A stretch of DNA of 64,000 nt, taken from Clostridia bacterium (lineage in GTDB: Bacteria > Bacillota > Clostridia > Oscillospirales > Acutalibacteraceae). Below are positions 1 to 8,523 of this stretch, piece by piece. The position numbers and the translations under genes were made by a program. Location: the NCBI GenBank assembly GCA_017403265.1, contig JAFQOJ010000016.1, positions 62,001-126,000 on the forward strand, given 5' to 3'. The notes beneath the pieces were generated by a model, which worked only from the letters and a program-made list of their open reading frames with translations, had not been told where the DNA came from and made no database searches. How positions within the stretch are numbered: position 1 is the first letter of the stretch; every line of letters begins with the position of its first letter.

Positions 1-1071
1 ATTTTTGCAGGTCTTGTTTATGTAGTAATTGCTATTATCGTTAAACTTGTAGGCGTTAAGTGGATAAACAAGCTTATGCCCTCAGTTGTTATAGGTCCCA
101 CAGTTGCTCTTATCGGTCTTTCGCTTGCAGGCGCTGCTATTAAGGATGTATTTTCTTACGGCCCTCAGGATGGCAACGGCTCATTTGTTATGAGCGGTTC
201 TGCTTGGGTATCCTTTATTTGCGCTATGGTTACCTTGTTTGTAGTAACTCTTTGCTCTACATACGGTAAGAAGATGACCAAGCTTATACCATTTATTATC
301 GGTATCCTTGCAGGCTATGCTGTAGGTATGATTTTCACCGCTATTGGTTATGCTACAGGTAACGATGCTCTTAAGATTGTTGACTTTGCTCCTTTCCAGG
401 CGCTTGTAGCTGACGGTGTAGGCGTAAAAACCTTTATCGCTGTTCCCCAATTCACCTTCCTTGAAGCTATTAAGGGAGTTAAAGATTTTGATGTTTCATA
501 TCTTGCTACTGTTGCTGTAGCTTATGTTCCTGTTGCTTTGGTTGTATTTGCAGAGCATATTGCTGACCACAAGAATCTTTCTTCTATCATCGATCAAGAT
601 CTTCTTGAAGACCCCGGTCTCCATCGTACACTTTTAGGTGACGGCGTTGGTTCTATTGCAGGCGCCTTCTTCGGCGGTTGCCCCAATACCACATACGGTG
701 AATCTGTAGGTTGCGTTGCTATTACCCGTAACGCATCGGTTGCTACTATCACAACCACCGCTATTATGGCACTTCTTATTTCCTTCGTTTCTCCTTTCGT
801 TGCCTTCCTTGATTCTATCCCCGGTTGTGTAATGGGTGGCGTTTGTATTACCCTTTACGGCTTTATCGCAGTTTCCGGTCTTAAGATGATTCAAAAAGTA
901 GACCTTGAAGATAACGCTAATCTCTTTACTGTTTCTGCTATCCTTATCCCCGGTATCGGTGGTATGGCAATGGCTATCGGTAAGGTTACTATTACCGCTA
1001 TCGCTGCTTCACTTATCCTCGGCATCATTGTAAATATCGTTCTTCACGCAAAGAAGAAGGATCAGGAGTAA
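1..1071 (+). CDS. uraA: Uracil permease, N-terminus outside window
   Basis: The reading frame is open from the first base and joins the ATG at 76 without a stop, so the real start lies upstream and position 76 is an internal Met. The protein is a chain of hydrophobic helices typical of the nucleobase:cation symporter-2 family, which imports uracil by proton symport across the inner membrane. The stretch with GGCPNTTYGESVG fits the conserved NCS2 substrate/proton-site region (family knowledge). The gene ends 6 bp before upp, and permease plus phosphoribosyltransferase is the usual uracil salvage pair. Substrate is inferred mainly from this neighbour. Confidence 0.9.
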   Translation: MFAGLVYVVIAIIVKLVGVKWINKLMPSVVIGPTVALIGLSLAGAAIKDVFSYGPQDGNGSFVMSGSAWVSFICAMVTLFVVTLCSTYGKKMTKLIPFIIGILAGYAVGMIFTAIGYATGNDALKIVDFAPFQALVADGVGVKTFIAVPQFTFLEAIKGVKDFDVSYLATVAVAYVPVALVVFAEHIADHKNLSSIIDQDLLEDPGLHRTLLGDGVGSIAGAFFGGCPNTTYGESVGCVAITRNASVATITTTAIMALLISFVSPFVAFLDSIPGCVMGGVCITLYGFIAVSGLKMIQKVDLEDNANLFTVSAILIPGIGGMAMAIGKVTITAIAASLILGIIVNIVLHAKKKDQE

Positions 1072-1077
1072 TTTTTA

Positions 1078-1719
1078 ATGAAAAATTATGATAATGTAAC
1101 AATTTTTAATCACCCGCTTATAAATCACAAGGTTGCGATTTTGCGCAATGAAAAAACAAGCATGAAGGAATTTAGAGAATTGGTTGAAGAAATCACTACT
1201 CTTATGACCTTTGAAAGCTTGCGTGAGGGTGTACCTACCGTTGAGTGCGAAGTTAAAACTCCGCTTGAAACCTGTACTCAAAGTATGGTTAAGGATAACG
1301 CTATTGTTATTGTTCCGATTCTTCGCGCAGGTCTTGGTATGGTGAACGGTGTTCACGTACTCTTCCCTTCAGCAAGGGTTGGTCATATCGGACTTTGCCG
1401 TAACGAAGAAACCTTAGAGCCTATGGAGTATTACTGTAAGCTACCTGATGGTATAGAGGAATCACTCGTATTGGTTATCGACCCAATGCTTGCTACAGGC
1501 GGTAGCGCTTGTGATGCTATTGATCTTCTTAAAAAACGCGGTTGCAAAAACATTAAGTTTATGGCAGTAATCGGCGCACCTGAGGGTGTGAGCCGTGTTG
1601 CAGAAGCTCATCCCGATGTGCATATATACGTTTCTACTTTGGATAGAGAGCTTAACGAAAACGGATATATCTTACCAGGTCTCGGTGATGCGGGAGACCG
1701 TTTATTCGGTACAAAATAA
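1078..1719 (+). CDS. upp: Uracil phosphoribosyltransferase
   Basis: Converts uracil and PRPP to UMP in the cytoplasm. The 213 residues match the usual family length. The PRPP-binding loop is at about residues 131-144 (VLVIDPMLATGGSA) and the C-terminal uracil-binding region ends in GLGDAGDRLFGTK. The ATG lies 6 bp after the uraA stop, so the two genes are probably one transcript, ending at the hairpin around 1753-1810. Recognition is confident. Confidence 0.96.
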   Translation: MKNYDNVTIFNHPLINHKVAILRNEKTSMKEFRELVEEITTLMTFESLREGVPTVECEVKTPLETCTQSMVKDNAIVIVPILRAGLGMVNGVHVLFPSARVGHIGLCRNEETLEPMEYYCKLPDGIEESLVLVIDPMLATGGSACDAIDLLKKRGCKNIKFMAVIGAPEGVSRVAEAHPDVHIYVSTLDRELNENGYILPGLGDAGDRLFGTK

Positions 1720-1752
1720 TATTTCCCTATAAATTTTAAAAATCAGAAATAA

Positions 1753-1810
1753 AGAGTTTGTCAAGCAATATATCTTACCACTATGTTGCTTGGCAACTCT
1801 TATTTTTTAT
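1753..1810 (+). terminator. Terminator after upp
   Basis: Near-perfect stem formed by agagtttgtcaagcaa and ttgcttggcaactct around a 17-nt loop, followed by tattttttat. It closes the uraA-upp transcript. Confidence 0.8.
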
Positions 1811-1847
1811 TGCCTTTTAAATATTTTAAGTATGTGTTATTTAATCC

Positions 1848-1876
1848 TTGACAATTTGTTGCCAATTATTTATAAT
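1848..1876 (+). promoter_or_regulatory. Consensus promoter of the split tRNA-Ser gene
   Basis: TTGACA at 1848-1853 and TATAAT at 1871-1876 with exactly 17 bp between them: a perfect vegetative promoter. The next transcribed feature is the truncated tRNA-Ser 5' part at 1938, so the promoter of the original chromosomal tRNA gene still sits upstream of the orphan fragment rather than directly in front of an intact tRNA. Confidence 0.85.
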
Positions 1877-1937
1877 TAGTGTATTGTTTAAATAAAAATA
1901 ATAGTTCGTTATACTCCTAAGGGAGTTTGACATATAC

Positions 1938-1977
1938 GGAGACGTATCGAAGTGGTCATAACGGGGCTGACTCGAAA
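1938..1977 (+). pseudogene. tRNA-Ser(CGA) 5' half, first copy
   Basis: Identical to the first part of a serine tRNA: acceptor strand ggagacg, D-arm, first anticodon strand and the loop ctcgaaa, where identity stops. The acceptor strand is complementary to cgtctcc in the orphan 3' half at 19386-19441, so the two halves reconstitute one tRNA gene. It lies downstream of the consensus promoter at 1848, which marks it as the chromosomal side of the split gene. Confidence 0.85.
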
Positions 1978-2312
1978 CATAGTCGGGTCTGTCACGACTG
2001 TATCTCCGTAAACCCTTTATTTATCGGGGTTTACGCCATGTGCATTTGCACTTTAAGAAAACCGCATCTCGCAGTTTTCTCGCAATTTAGGTTTTGGCTT
2101 TGCCTTTACAATTTTATATGGAGACGTATCGAAGTGGTCATAACGGGGCTGACTCGAAATTCTCGTATGGTAATGGTATTTACCATTTCACAAAGCCTTT
2201 AACAATGCGGGTTTGCAGAGCCCAACGGCTTTGATTTCACTTTTTTATCTAATGCACTATCTAATATAAATTTAATATCGGTTAAAACTCTATTTTGGAG
2301 TTTAACATACAC
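1978..2312 (+). other. Spacers between tRNA-Ser copies
   Basis: No convincing gene. Each tRNA 5' half is followed by a different spacer. Both spacers hold a terminator-like or att-arm-like block of the form aaaccctttatt/atgcgggttt (about 2008-2037 and 2196-2216). The bases just before the copies at 1938 and 2313 are also related (ggagtttgacatatac versus ggagtttaacatacac), so the duplications include some leader sequence. A 91-codon ORF crossing this region is an artefact of the repeats. Confidence 0.6.
2120..2160 (+). pseudogene. tRNA-Ser(CGA) 5' half, second copy (likely attL)
   Basis: A second copy of the same 5' half with the same ggagacg acceptor strand, 182 bp after the first. It ends in ctcgaaat followed by tctcg. 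The 3' half at 19386 is preceded by aatt and begins ctcgaaatcag. The shared 8-bp block ctcgaaat is therefore the simplest crossover core for the element between 2160 and 19386 (inference). Confidence 0.75.
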
Positions 2313-2406
2313 GGAGGGTTATCGAAGTGGTCATAACGGGGCTGACTCGAAATCAGTTGTACGGCTTAATACCGTACCAAGGGTTCGAATCCCTTACCCT
2401 CCGCCA
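2313..2406 (+). tRNA. tRNA-Ser(CGA), intact
   Basis: Complete class II tRNA: acceptor ggagggt pairs with accctcc, anticodon loop ctcgaaa with anticodon CGA at 2348-2350, long variable arm (tgtacggcttaataccgtacc), T-arm aaggg-ttcgaat-ccctt, discriminator G and encoded CCA. The acceptor stem differs from the truncated copies (ggagacg), so this is not simply the repaired host gene. It lies just inside the presumed element and may replace the disrupted isoacceptor. Confidence 0.95.
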
Positions 2407-2408
2407 AC

Positions 2409-2445
2409 GAAAATCGCAGTCTTAGGATTGCGATTGTTTTCTTTT
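2409..2445 (+). terminator. Terminator after tRNA-Ser
   Basis: Stem aatcgca / ttgcgatt followed by gttttcttttta. It overlaps the 3' end of the convergent excisionase gene. Confidence 0.7.
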
Positions 2446-2640
2446 TATCTCCCTTGCATCGTAGCTTGATATGTAATACTGTCTGCCAACCTTTGTGGCA
2501 GGAAGTTTTCCTTTTTTAATATAGTTGTAAACCGTCTTTAAACACATATCAAGATAAGCTGCGGTTTGTTCTACCGTCCAAGCCTTGTGGTTTTTGATTT
2601 TGCCACCGTAATATCCGGGGATTTTAATATCCTTTTTCAA
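2422..2640 (-). CDS. Excisionase-like helix-turn-helix protein
   Basis: Small MerR/Xis-type winged-helix protein: about 70 residues with WTVEQTAAYLDMCLKTVYNY followed by KLPATKVGRQYYI, the classic helix-turn-helix and wing of excisionases that bind att sites and favour excision. The TTG at 2640 is chosen because ggagg lies about 10 bp upstream, inside the end of the preceding gene; an upstream TTG at 2682 in the same frame has no ribosome binding site. It is the last gene of the int operon next to the attachment site. Confidence 0.7.
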   Translation of the reverse strand: MKKDIKIPGYYGGKIKNHKAWTVEQTAAYLDMCLKTVYNYIKKGKLPATKVGRQYYISSYDAREIKRKQSQS

Positions 2641-3226
2641 TTCGTGCAAGCCTCCGTTTCTCTCTGCGTTTTTCGTTTTCAATTTCTCTTGAGCGTTTTG
2701 CCTTAAAGGTTTTTATAAGTGCTTTATATTTTTCACCTGTTGGGTTTGAAACCTTTTCAGGCGAGGATGCATAGATTATAAGTTCTTTTTTAGATATGTA
2801 CTGCGTACAACCGATTTTAATTGCCGTAAAACCGCCCTCACGCGCGATTTGATGTATCAGTTGGGGTCTACACCCTAACAGCCTTGAAACCTCCGACGTG
2901 GGCACAGCATCGGGCAGTTCTTGCCATTCAAATTTTAACCACTGCATAAACTCTTTACAGTTTTGTTTTGTGGGTTCAAGTAATACTCGCGGATGCCATT
3001 CGGTGCGATTTGAAAACATACCTACAAGCTCTGCAAGGAATCCCACCTCGTTCTCCATTCGCCATTTGAAGTGTTCGGCATCTTCTATAAGAACTTTGTA
3101 TTTGTGAGTTGCGTGGCCTGTGTTTTCGTGTGGGATATAATTGTTATCCATCAGATATTTCATCTTGCGTGTTGAGATATGAAGATATTGCCGTAACTGA
3201 CATCCGCTCATATATTCCTTTTCCAT
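2624..3226 (-). CDS. DNA-binding protein of the integration module
   Basis: About 200 residues, not recognised as a named family. Two stretches look like helix-turn-helix folds: an N-terminal SGCQLRQYLHISTRKMKYLM and a central VPTSEVSRLLGCRPQLIHQI followed by FTAIKIGCTQYISK, which reads like an excisionase wing. The C-terminus is strongly basic with many Lys, Arg and Glu. The ATG at 3226 has ggag 6 bp upstream; an ATG at 3238 overlapping the integrase stop is also possible. Lying between integrase and Xis, it probably helps directional recombination or regulates the module (inference). Confidence 0.65.
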   Translation of the reverse strand: MEKEYMSGCQLRQYLHISTRKMKYLMDNNYIPHENTGHATHKYKVLIEDAEHFKWRMENEVGFLAELVGMFSNRTEWHPRVLLEPTKQNCKEFMQWLKFEWQELPDAVPTSEVSRLLGCRPQLIHQIAREGGFTAIKIGCTQYISKKELIIYASSPEKVSNPTGEKYKALIKTFKAKRSREIENEKRREKRRLARIEKGY

Positions 3227-3237
3227 ATTCTTCTCCA

Positions 3238-4431
3238 TTAGTCCTTTGTTTTGCAAAGCACATCGGTTATAACCGCCGCACTTGCTTTCTTACTTGCAGT
3301 ATCGAGATGCCCATAAATATTTGCTGTTGTCCCAATATCCGAGTGCCCAAGGAAGTTGGACACATTTATTAGCGGCACTTCCTTGCCGAGCAATATACTC
3401 GCAAATGTATGCCGTAGGTCGTGGAATCGTATGTGCCGTAAGCCGTATTTTTTTAGCAGGTCGCTGAAATGTGACGTTATATAGGACGGCTTTATAAGAT
3501 TGCCGAGTTGGTCAACACATACATAATCGTGATACTTTCGGTTGTAACTGCTTTTGAATAGTTTTCGGTATAATTCTTGCTTTTCTTTAACTTCAATCAA
3601 CATTTCATACACGGGTTCGGGCAGAGGTAATGTGCGTCTGCTCGATTTATTTTTCATCTGTTCTTCGGGGATGGTTACGGTTTTACCGTTTTCTGTGTAC
3701 TCAACTATTTTAGTATCAAGCAGTACTGACCTTTCTTCCCAGTTTATTCTTGACCATCTTACACCCAAGGCTTCACTGCGCCTGAGTCCCATACCACCGC
3801 CGAGCATTATGGCAGGATAGATTATATCATCCTTGGTGAGTTCCAACAGCGTGAGCAGTTCTTCCTCGGTGTAGTTGTCATTATTAAATTTGTTTTTCTT
3901 CGGTCTGTCGATTCGGTCGAAGGGATTTGCATCTATCATCTCATCCTTAAAGGCTATGTGGAATGCACGGCGGAGAAGAGCGTGATAATGGATAACCGTG
4001 TTTGCAACCACTCCTTCTTTAAACAAATAATCATAGAAGGCTTGGATATCTTTAGGTTTCAGATTCTCAACCGTTAGATTTTTATGCCTTGTAAAGTACC
4101 GTTTGATTTTGCCCTCTATCAGCATTTCATAGCTGTTGTATGTATTCATTTGAAGGTTAGGCTTTACTCTTTTCAGAAATATGCATAGGTAATCATACAC
4201 AGGAATATTTGCATCGGGACGGCCCCCAAGGGCAAGTCCTCTTTCGTACTCTTTCTCATATTTGTCCACCACCTCTCTGTAAGCCTTGTTGACCTTTGCC
4301 TTGGGTGTTCCTTCGGGTAAACCGAGGGTACGCCACACAGGTTTGGTTTTGCCGTTAATTTTCACTTGTATAACGGCATACAGTCTTCCGTTCTTAGCTT
4401 GAACGCTTGCCGAGAATTTGCCCGTTGTCAT
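3238..4431 (-). CDS. Tyrosine recombinase (site-specific integrase)
   Basis: 397-residue phage-type integrase. An N-terminal arm-binding region (KFSASVQAKNGRLYAVIQVK) and SAM-like core-binding domain precede the catalytic domain with GLRRSE (Arg, about residue 213), HDLRH (about 336) and the nucleophile in IYGHLD (about 373). The ATG at 4431 has agaaagga upstream; earlier in-frame codons would only extend into the overlapping upstream gene. It lies 0.8 kb from the tRNA-Ser attachment site, so it is the likely enzyme for integration at the anticodon loop. Confidence 0.93.
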   Translation of the reverse strand: MTTGKFSASVQAKNGRLYAVIQVKINGKTKPVWRTLGLPEGTPKAKVNKAYREVVDKYEKEYERGLALGGRPDANIPVYDYLCIFLKRVKPNLQMNTYNSYEMLIEGKIKRYFTRHKNLTVENLKPKDIQAFYDYLFKEGVVANTVIHYHALLRRAFHIAFKDEMIDANPFDRIDRPKKNKFNNDNYTEEELLTLLELTKDDIIYPAIMLGGGMGLRRSEALGVRWSRINWEERSVLLDTKIVEYTENGKTVTIPEEQMKNKSSRRTLPLPEPVYEMLIEVKEKQELYRKLFKSSYNRKYHDYVCVDQLGNLIKPSYITSHFSDLLKKYGLRHIRFHDLRHTFASILLGKEVPLINVSNFLGHSDIGTTANIYGHLDTASKKASAAVITDVLCKTKD

Positions 4432-4756
4432 AAATTTCAATTCCTTTCTGTAATCTATATCGGTTTTTGCCAACAGGAACAATACCATAAGCATCTTCCG
4501 AAGTCCAGACAATTTTGGGAGTCTTGTGGCAAGAATTCTTAACGGGGTTCGAACTAAGCTCTCTTGCTCTCATAAAATTTATTAAATCTGATTTCGCAAT
4601 TCGTTTTTCTCTGCCGACCTTAATTGACGGTATCGTTCCGTTGTTCACTAATTTATAGGATGTTTTCATACAGATTCGAAGTATTTCAGCCACCTCTTTT
4701 ACATTGAGTGCCGTAGGATAATTGCATAATGTTTTAGCGTATTCTTTTTTATTCAT
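4394..4756 (-). CDS. Excisionase-family helix-turn-helix protein
   Basis: 120 residues. The N-terminal 60 hold an excisionase-type fold (ALNVKEVAEILRICMKTSYK and IPSIKVGREKRIAKSDL). The C-terminal half is not recognised. The 3' end overlaps the integrase start by 38 bp, so the two are translationally coupled. It may regulate int or act as the main Xis, since a second Xis-like protein lies at the far end of this cluster. Confidence 0.7.
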   Translation of the reverse strand: MNKKEYAKTLCNYPTALNVKEVAEILRICMKTSYKLVNNGTIPSIKVGREKRIAKSDLINFMRARELSSNPVKNSCHKTPKIVWTSEDAYGIVPVGKNRYRLQKGIEIYDNGQILGKRSS

Positions 4757-5043
4757 CTTATTTCTCCTTTAGCCAAAGCATTCAAACTTGAACCAGATTT
4801 TGAAACAAGTATTTTCCGCTGTGGCTTTGTTAAAATACTCGTGAATCCGAAAGGATTCACTGCGTTTTATGCCTTGCACACCAAAAAATCCTTTATTTAC
4901 AAAATTCTGCGACCTTAAAGGTGCGTTTTTTTGAGTGGATTTTGGTGAAGCGAAGTCCATAAGGCTAACGCCTATGGGCGACAATGAGCCGAAAGCCGCC
5001 TAAAAACCGCCCTTTAAGGCTGGTTTAAGTTTAAATGCTTTGG
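4757..5043. other. Gap between relaxase and int module
   Basis: No credible gene. It holds a perfect 8-bp stem with a GAAA loop (gtgaatccgaaaggattcac, about 4842-4861) not followed by a T-run on either strand, and a GC-richer patch near 4960-5030 with short inverted repeats. A 71-codon ORF here has no ribosome binding site or recognisable domain. Confidence 0.5.
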
Positions 5044-6231
5044 CTACATATTCATTGAAATTTCGTTTTGTTCATCTTCTAACTCTTCGGGTAGTTCGTC
5101 AGAATTATCTTCGGCAAGCGCAGAAATAATCCCTGCTGTAAGACCGATTAAAGCGCCGAGGTTTGAAGCATTTTCTTCTGCTTCGATTCGTTTTCGTCTT
5201 TCTTCAGGGTCTTCGCCACCGCCGTCAATTATATTGCCAACCTCGAATATACCTTTTACACCAAGACCGACAGGGTTTTGATTTTGAATATAATTCTGAT
5301 AATACTCTCTGGCTTCTGATTCATTTGTCTGCACAGAGTCTTGATAAGAACAGTCGAGCAATTTGAAATAAACGTCTCTTGATTTTTCCCAACCCGTATT
5401 AAATTTTTCATCTGACAACTCATTTTCTTGGAGAGTTCCCTCATAATATTTTGCTATAAGTTCGCTTCTGATTTTAAATTCTCGCTCTAACACCTCTTTC
5501 AAATATTTTTTATCGTGCAGTCTAACATCTCTGCATTTTTGACCGTTAGGGCATATAAAGGTTATGTATTTGCGCTCGTCAGTCCAAGTTACTTGGTAGC
5601 CTTCTTCCTTCATTTTCTTTATAAATTCATCCTTGTTACCGCTTCTGTTCATTGCAAAGTAAACGTTAGAAATCAATTGTTGCTTCCAACTATCTCCCTT
5701 AACTGCCGCGCGGTATTCACGGCTTGACGGTTTTCTTCCTTGCTTCTCATAAGGTTTCAATACCGTAAGACCGTGTTCTAAACATATACGGTCACTTAAA
5801 TTTCGAAGCGATATAAGTGTTGAAGGATTTTGTCTTAGCTTGTAACCGTTCTCGAAGCTTACCGAGTTTATAACAAAATGATTGTGCAGATGCTCGGCAT
5901 CTGTATGGGTGGTCACAAGCACTTCATAACCTTTCCAAGCCTTTTCAGCAAACTCTAAACCGATTTTATGTACCTGTTCGGCTGTGACATTTTCTCTCGG
6001 CGAAAAGGATTGAACATACTGATAAAAGTTTGTTCCGTTTGATTTTTTGTAGGCATACTTGGTGGTCATAAATTCGTTAAAAGCATTTTCACCGTTGCAG
6101 TTTATACCGCTTATAAGTCTGCGACCGCTTCGTTCATCTTTGACCTTTGAATCCTGAATACAATAATTTATCAGTCCTTTCATAGCGCTAATTGTCTGTT
6201 TGCTTTCGCGAATATAATTTACAGTTGCCAT
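5044..6231 (-). CDS. MobP-type relaxase
   Basis: 395-residue relaxase/mobilisation nuclease. The three-His metal motif is clear at about residues 109-119 (HTDAEHLHNHFVIN), with the catalytic Tyr expected in the N-terminal 25 residues (Tyr6 or Tyr23 are candidates). It nicks oriT and pilots the strand in conjugation. ATG at 6231 shares its A with the mobC stop codon and has gagga upstream, so it is coupled to mobC. The C-terminal third is acidic and unlike the nuclease core. Transfer machinery is absent, so mobilisation would be in trans. Confidence 0.88.
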   Translation of the reverse strand: MATVNYIRESKQTISAMKGLINYCIQDSKVKDERSGRRLISGINCNGENAFNEFMTTKYAYKKSNGTNFYQYVQSFSPRENVTAEQVHKIGLEFAEKAWKGYEVLVTTHTDAEHLHNHFVINSVSFENGYKLRQNPSTLISLRNLSDRICLEHGLTVLKPYEKQGRKPSSREYRAAVKGDSWKQQLISNVYFAMNRSGNKDEFIKKMKEEGYQVTWTDERKYITFICPNGQKCRDVRLHDKKYLKEVLEREFKIRSELIAKYYEGTLQENELSDEKFNTGWEKSRDVYFKLLDCSYQDSVQTNESEAREYYQNYIQNQNPVGLGVKGIFEVGNIIDGGGEDPEERRKRIEAEENASNLGALIGLTAGIISALAEDNSDELPEELEDEQNEISMNM

Positions 6232-6548
6232 CAACCGTTCCTCGCAATTCTATGAAGTTCTTCGTAAATTTTCTTTTGCTCGTCTATAACGTCCTGAAAA
6301 TCACGAGAGGTAAATGCACCTGAATTGATTTTCATAGTAATCTGATTTATGTTATTTCCGATGCGTTTCATCTCTTTCAGTAACGGTTTTATATCCTCAG
6401 CAACATTGATTGGCACCTCGGCGGCGAGGGTTACAATGTAGTCCGTAAGACTTTTTTGAGCCTTAGCCGCCTTTTTATGAATGAAGTTATATTCCGCATC
6501 TGTGAGACGTATTGTGAGAGTTTTATTTCTTTTTCTGTTTTCTGTCAT
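6231..6548 (-). CDS. mobC: MobC relaxosome accessory protein
   Basis: 105 residues with an N-terminal ribbon-helix-helix-like segment (KTLTIRLTDAEYNFIHKKA) and the MobC signature region RIGNNINQI. MobC proteins bind oriT and help the relaxase open the nick region. Start ATG has aaaggag 8 bp upstream. It is immediately followed by the relaxase. Confidence 0.85.
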   Translation of the reverse strand: MTENRKRNKTLTIRLTDAEYNFIHKKAAKAQKSLTDYIVTLAAEVPINVAEDIKPLLKEMKRIGNNINQITMKINSGAFTSRDFQDVIDEQKKIYEELHRIARNG

Positions 6549-6585
6549 TTAATCAACTCCTTTAATAAAAGTGGGTTCGGGCTTC

Positions 6586-6713
6586 CGCCCGTAGTTTTAG
6601 CGACGAGGCGGACAGCCTGACGCTCTGCTTGCCCCAGACTAAAGTCTGGGAAATCGGTAAATCTTAAAATCTTACCCCACGACAGAAAGAAGGAAAATCT
6701 GTTTTTTGTGGGT
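6586..6713. other. Candidate origin of transfer
   Basis: Non-coding region just upstream of mobC with dense symmetry: a palindrome cccagactaaagtctggg (around 6631-6650), and a nested inverted repeat accccac...gtgggt enclosing acaga...tctgt (6674-6713). Further right, tgacg motifs occur in opposite orientation (about 6717-6741 and 6826-6852). Position and structure fit oriT, but no nic consensus was identified. Confidence 0.45.
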
Positions 6714-6845
6714 CACTGTGACGGAATGACGGTCGTGACGCAAATATGGAATATGACTATACCGACATTCTAAAAAAGCCAGTGTTTAAGGGGGATTGAA
6801 GGGATTTATAAATTTTCTTTTCATCTCGTCATAACCGTCATATCG

Positions 6846-7823
6846 TCATTCGGCAGTGTATTTCAAAATCAATTCTCGTTTTTCTCCTGTTCGATTCTTC
6901 TCATATTCAACACCGATTTTATTAAGTTCTTTTTCATATTTCTTAAGTTTTCTTGTAACAACATTACCACGAACATTAAGCTTTAGCTTTTCACAAAGAA
7001 CGGAAGCCAGTCCTCTGAATTCGCCTTGTTCTTTAATAAAAGAAATCACTGCTGTGATAACTGCATCACTTTTCATTTCATCTGATAACGGAGTATCTCC
7101 GCTTACGAATTCCCATTCGCGTGTGTCGGCATTGAATTTTATGTTGAGGATTTTTTCTTCTAAATCTCTACCGCGTATGTATAACTTACCGTCCGTAGTT
7201 TTTTCATCGGGACGAATAAGAACATAGCTTCCGTCCGCTGCACCCGTCATTCCTGTGGAGCCGCTTATTGACATGTGTGGGTCTTCGCTTCTTTGCTTTC
7301 TTCTGTGTTGCACCGCAATAATAGCAATACCTTTTGAGTCGGCAATATTTTTCAGAGCGCTTATGTCTTTATAGTCACCTGCATAGTAATTTGCTTCCCC
7401 GACACTGTCACGCACTTTTTGTAAGGTGTCAATTACAATTAAATTTGTGTCGGGATGCTCTTCAAGAAACATATCTATCTGCTTCAGCAACCCTTCGGAA
7501 AGAGAGTTGGCCATTATTGCAAAGTGAATATTGTCGGGAGCATCTTCTGTGATTTCAGATAGTCTCATTTGCATTCGGTTTAAGCTATCTTCAAGGCAAA
7601 GGTAAAGCACCGTTCCTTTTTCTGTTTGGTAATTCCAAAACGGTTGACCTTGCGCTACCTTTAAACACAGCAGAAGAAGTAACCACGATTTACCGACTTT
7701 AGGCAGACCCGCAAAAATATGTAATCCTTGCGGAATAAAATTCTCTACCACAAATCTTAATGGAGGCAAATCCATTTTTAATAATTCTTTACCGCTTACT
7801 GTTTTAATCTTTTCTGTTGACAT
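6846..7823 (-). CDS. RepA-like AAA ATPase (replicative helicase type)
   Basis: 325 residues. Walker A at about residues 39-47 (GLPKVGKSW) and Walker B NLIVIDTLQ followed by a RecA-like core containing AVQHRRK and SISGSTGMTGAADG, as in the RepA hexameric helicases of plasmids and integrative elements (AAA_25 type). The C-terminal 90 residues look like a small winged-helix domain. ATG at 7823 has aaagga upstream. With the repeat field immediately upstream it suggests the excised circle can replicate (inference). Confidence 0.8.
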   Translation of the reverse strand: MSTEKIKTVSGKELLKMDLPPLRFVVENFIPQGLHIFAGLPKVGKSWLLLLLCLKVAQGQPFWNYQTEKGTVLYLCLEDSLNRMQMRLSEITEDAPDNIHFAIMANSLSEGLLKQIDMFLEEHPDTNLIVIDTLQKVRDSVGEANYYAGDYKDISALKNIADSKGIAIIAVQHRRKQRSEDPHMSISGSTGMTGAADGSYVLIRPDEKTTDGKLYIRGRDLEEKILNIKFNADTREWEFVSGDTPLSDEMKSDAVITAVISFIKEQGEFRGLASVLCEKLKLNVRGNVVTRKLKKYEKELNKIGVEYEKNRTGEKRELILKYTAE

Positions 7824-7860
7824 TTTAAATTTCCTTTCTATAATTTATTTTTAAGTTTTA

Positions 7861-8400
7861 AAAATACCCTTCACTTTATTTGCCGTTAAGTCACCCCTTT
7901 CTACAACCATTTTTTAAAAAAATTTTCTAACATTTTTAATACCCCCTCACTAATTGCAATTTTGAAGCATTTTTTGAGACCACTATTTTCAATGATTTAC
8001 AAATTGTTTACTTCTGGTTTTGAAAACACCTCCTCACTTGGTAGAGCGTGGGAAAGCATTTTTTAGAACCAAAACGAAAATATTTTTTGCAATTTTTAAT
8101 ACCCTCTCAATTGGTAGAGAGTGAGAACATCAATTTGTTAACCAAAATAGAAATATTTTTTTAAATTTTTTTACATTTGAAAACATCCTCATACTTTACA
8201 TACCGAAAAAATGATACTTTGAGAAAAAAATTTTGTTTTTTATTGTCCTCTACTTATCAAAGGAAAAATTTAATAACTTGAGCGGATTTTTCTAAATTTT
8301 TATACCCCTCTATATGACAAAGGAAAAATACAGCACTTTAATAACCATAATTTTTAATACCCCTCACTTGATAGAGCGCGAGAAAGCATTTTTTATAACC
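7861..8400. repeat. Degenerate repeat field upstream of repA (possible origin)
   Basis: No gene. About eight imperfect units share a block like tttttaatacccctcactt, often followed by ggtagagcgtgagaaagca and ttttttaraacc. Units begin near 7858, 7934, 8022, 8093, 8175, 8238, 8298 and 8351, so spacing varies from about 55 to 90 bp. The best-matched units lie near 8022, 8093 and 8351. Position directly upstream of a RepA-like gene suggests iterons or a replication origin; a regulatory role is also possible. Confidence 0.5.
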
Positions 8401-8415
8401 TAAAATTGAAATTTG

Positions 8416-8472
8416 GCAAAAAAATAACCGTAGGCTGTTTTGAGAACTTGCTCAAATTTAACCTACGGTTAT
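8416..8472 (-). terminator. Terminator of the CAP-lipoprotein operon
   Basis: Read on the minus strand, an 11-bp stem (ataaccgtagg / cctacggttat) encloses a smaller stem and is followed by ttttttt. It ends transcription arriving from the lipoprotein genes at 8679-9727. Confidence 0.8.
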
Positions 8473-8523
8473 CATTTTCAGTATTTACTTTTGTTATATA
8501 AAAATGAGATTTTTCTATAAAAA

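Noticed and set aside
1927..2202. 91-codon ORF across the tRNA-Ser copies
   Set aside because: It reads through two tRNA fragments, has no ribosome binding site and no protein-like composition.
2313..2406. Intact tRNA-Ser as the simple product of element-mediated repair of the host gene
   Set aside because: Its acceptor stem (ggagggt/accctcc) matches neither the orphan 5' halves nor the orphan 3' half, so it cannot be a hybrid of those halves.
4769..4984. 71-codon ORF between excisionase and relaxase
   Set aside because: No start signal, no domain; overlaps a hairpin region that is probably non-coding.
7861..8400. Possible CRISPR array in the repeated region upstream of repA
   Set aside because: Repeat units are degenerate and their spacing varies from about 55 to 90 bp; no uniform repeat/spacer pattern and no cas genes anywhere in the window.
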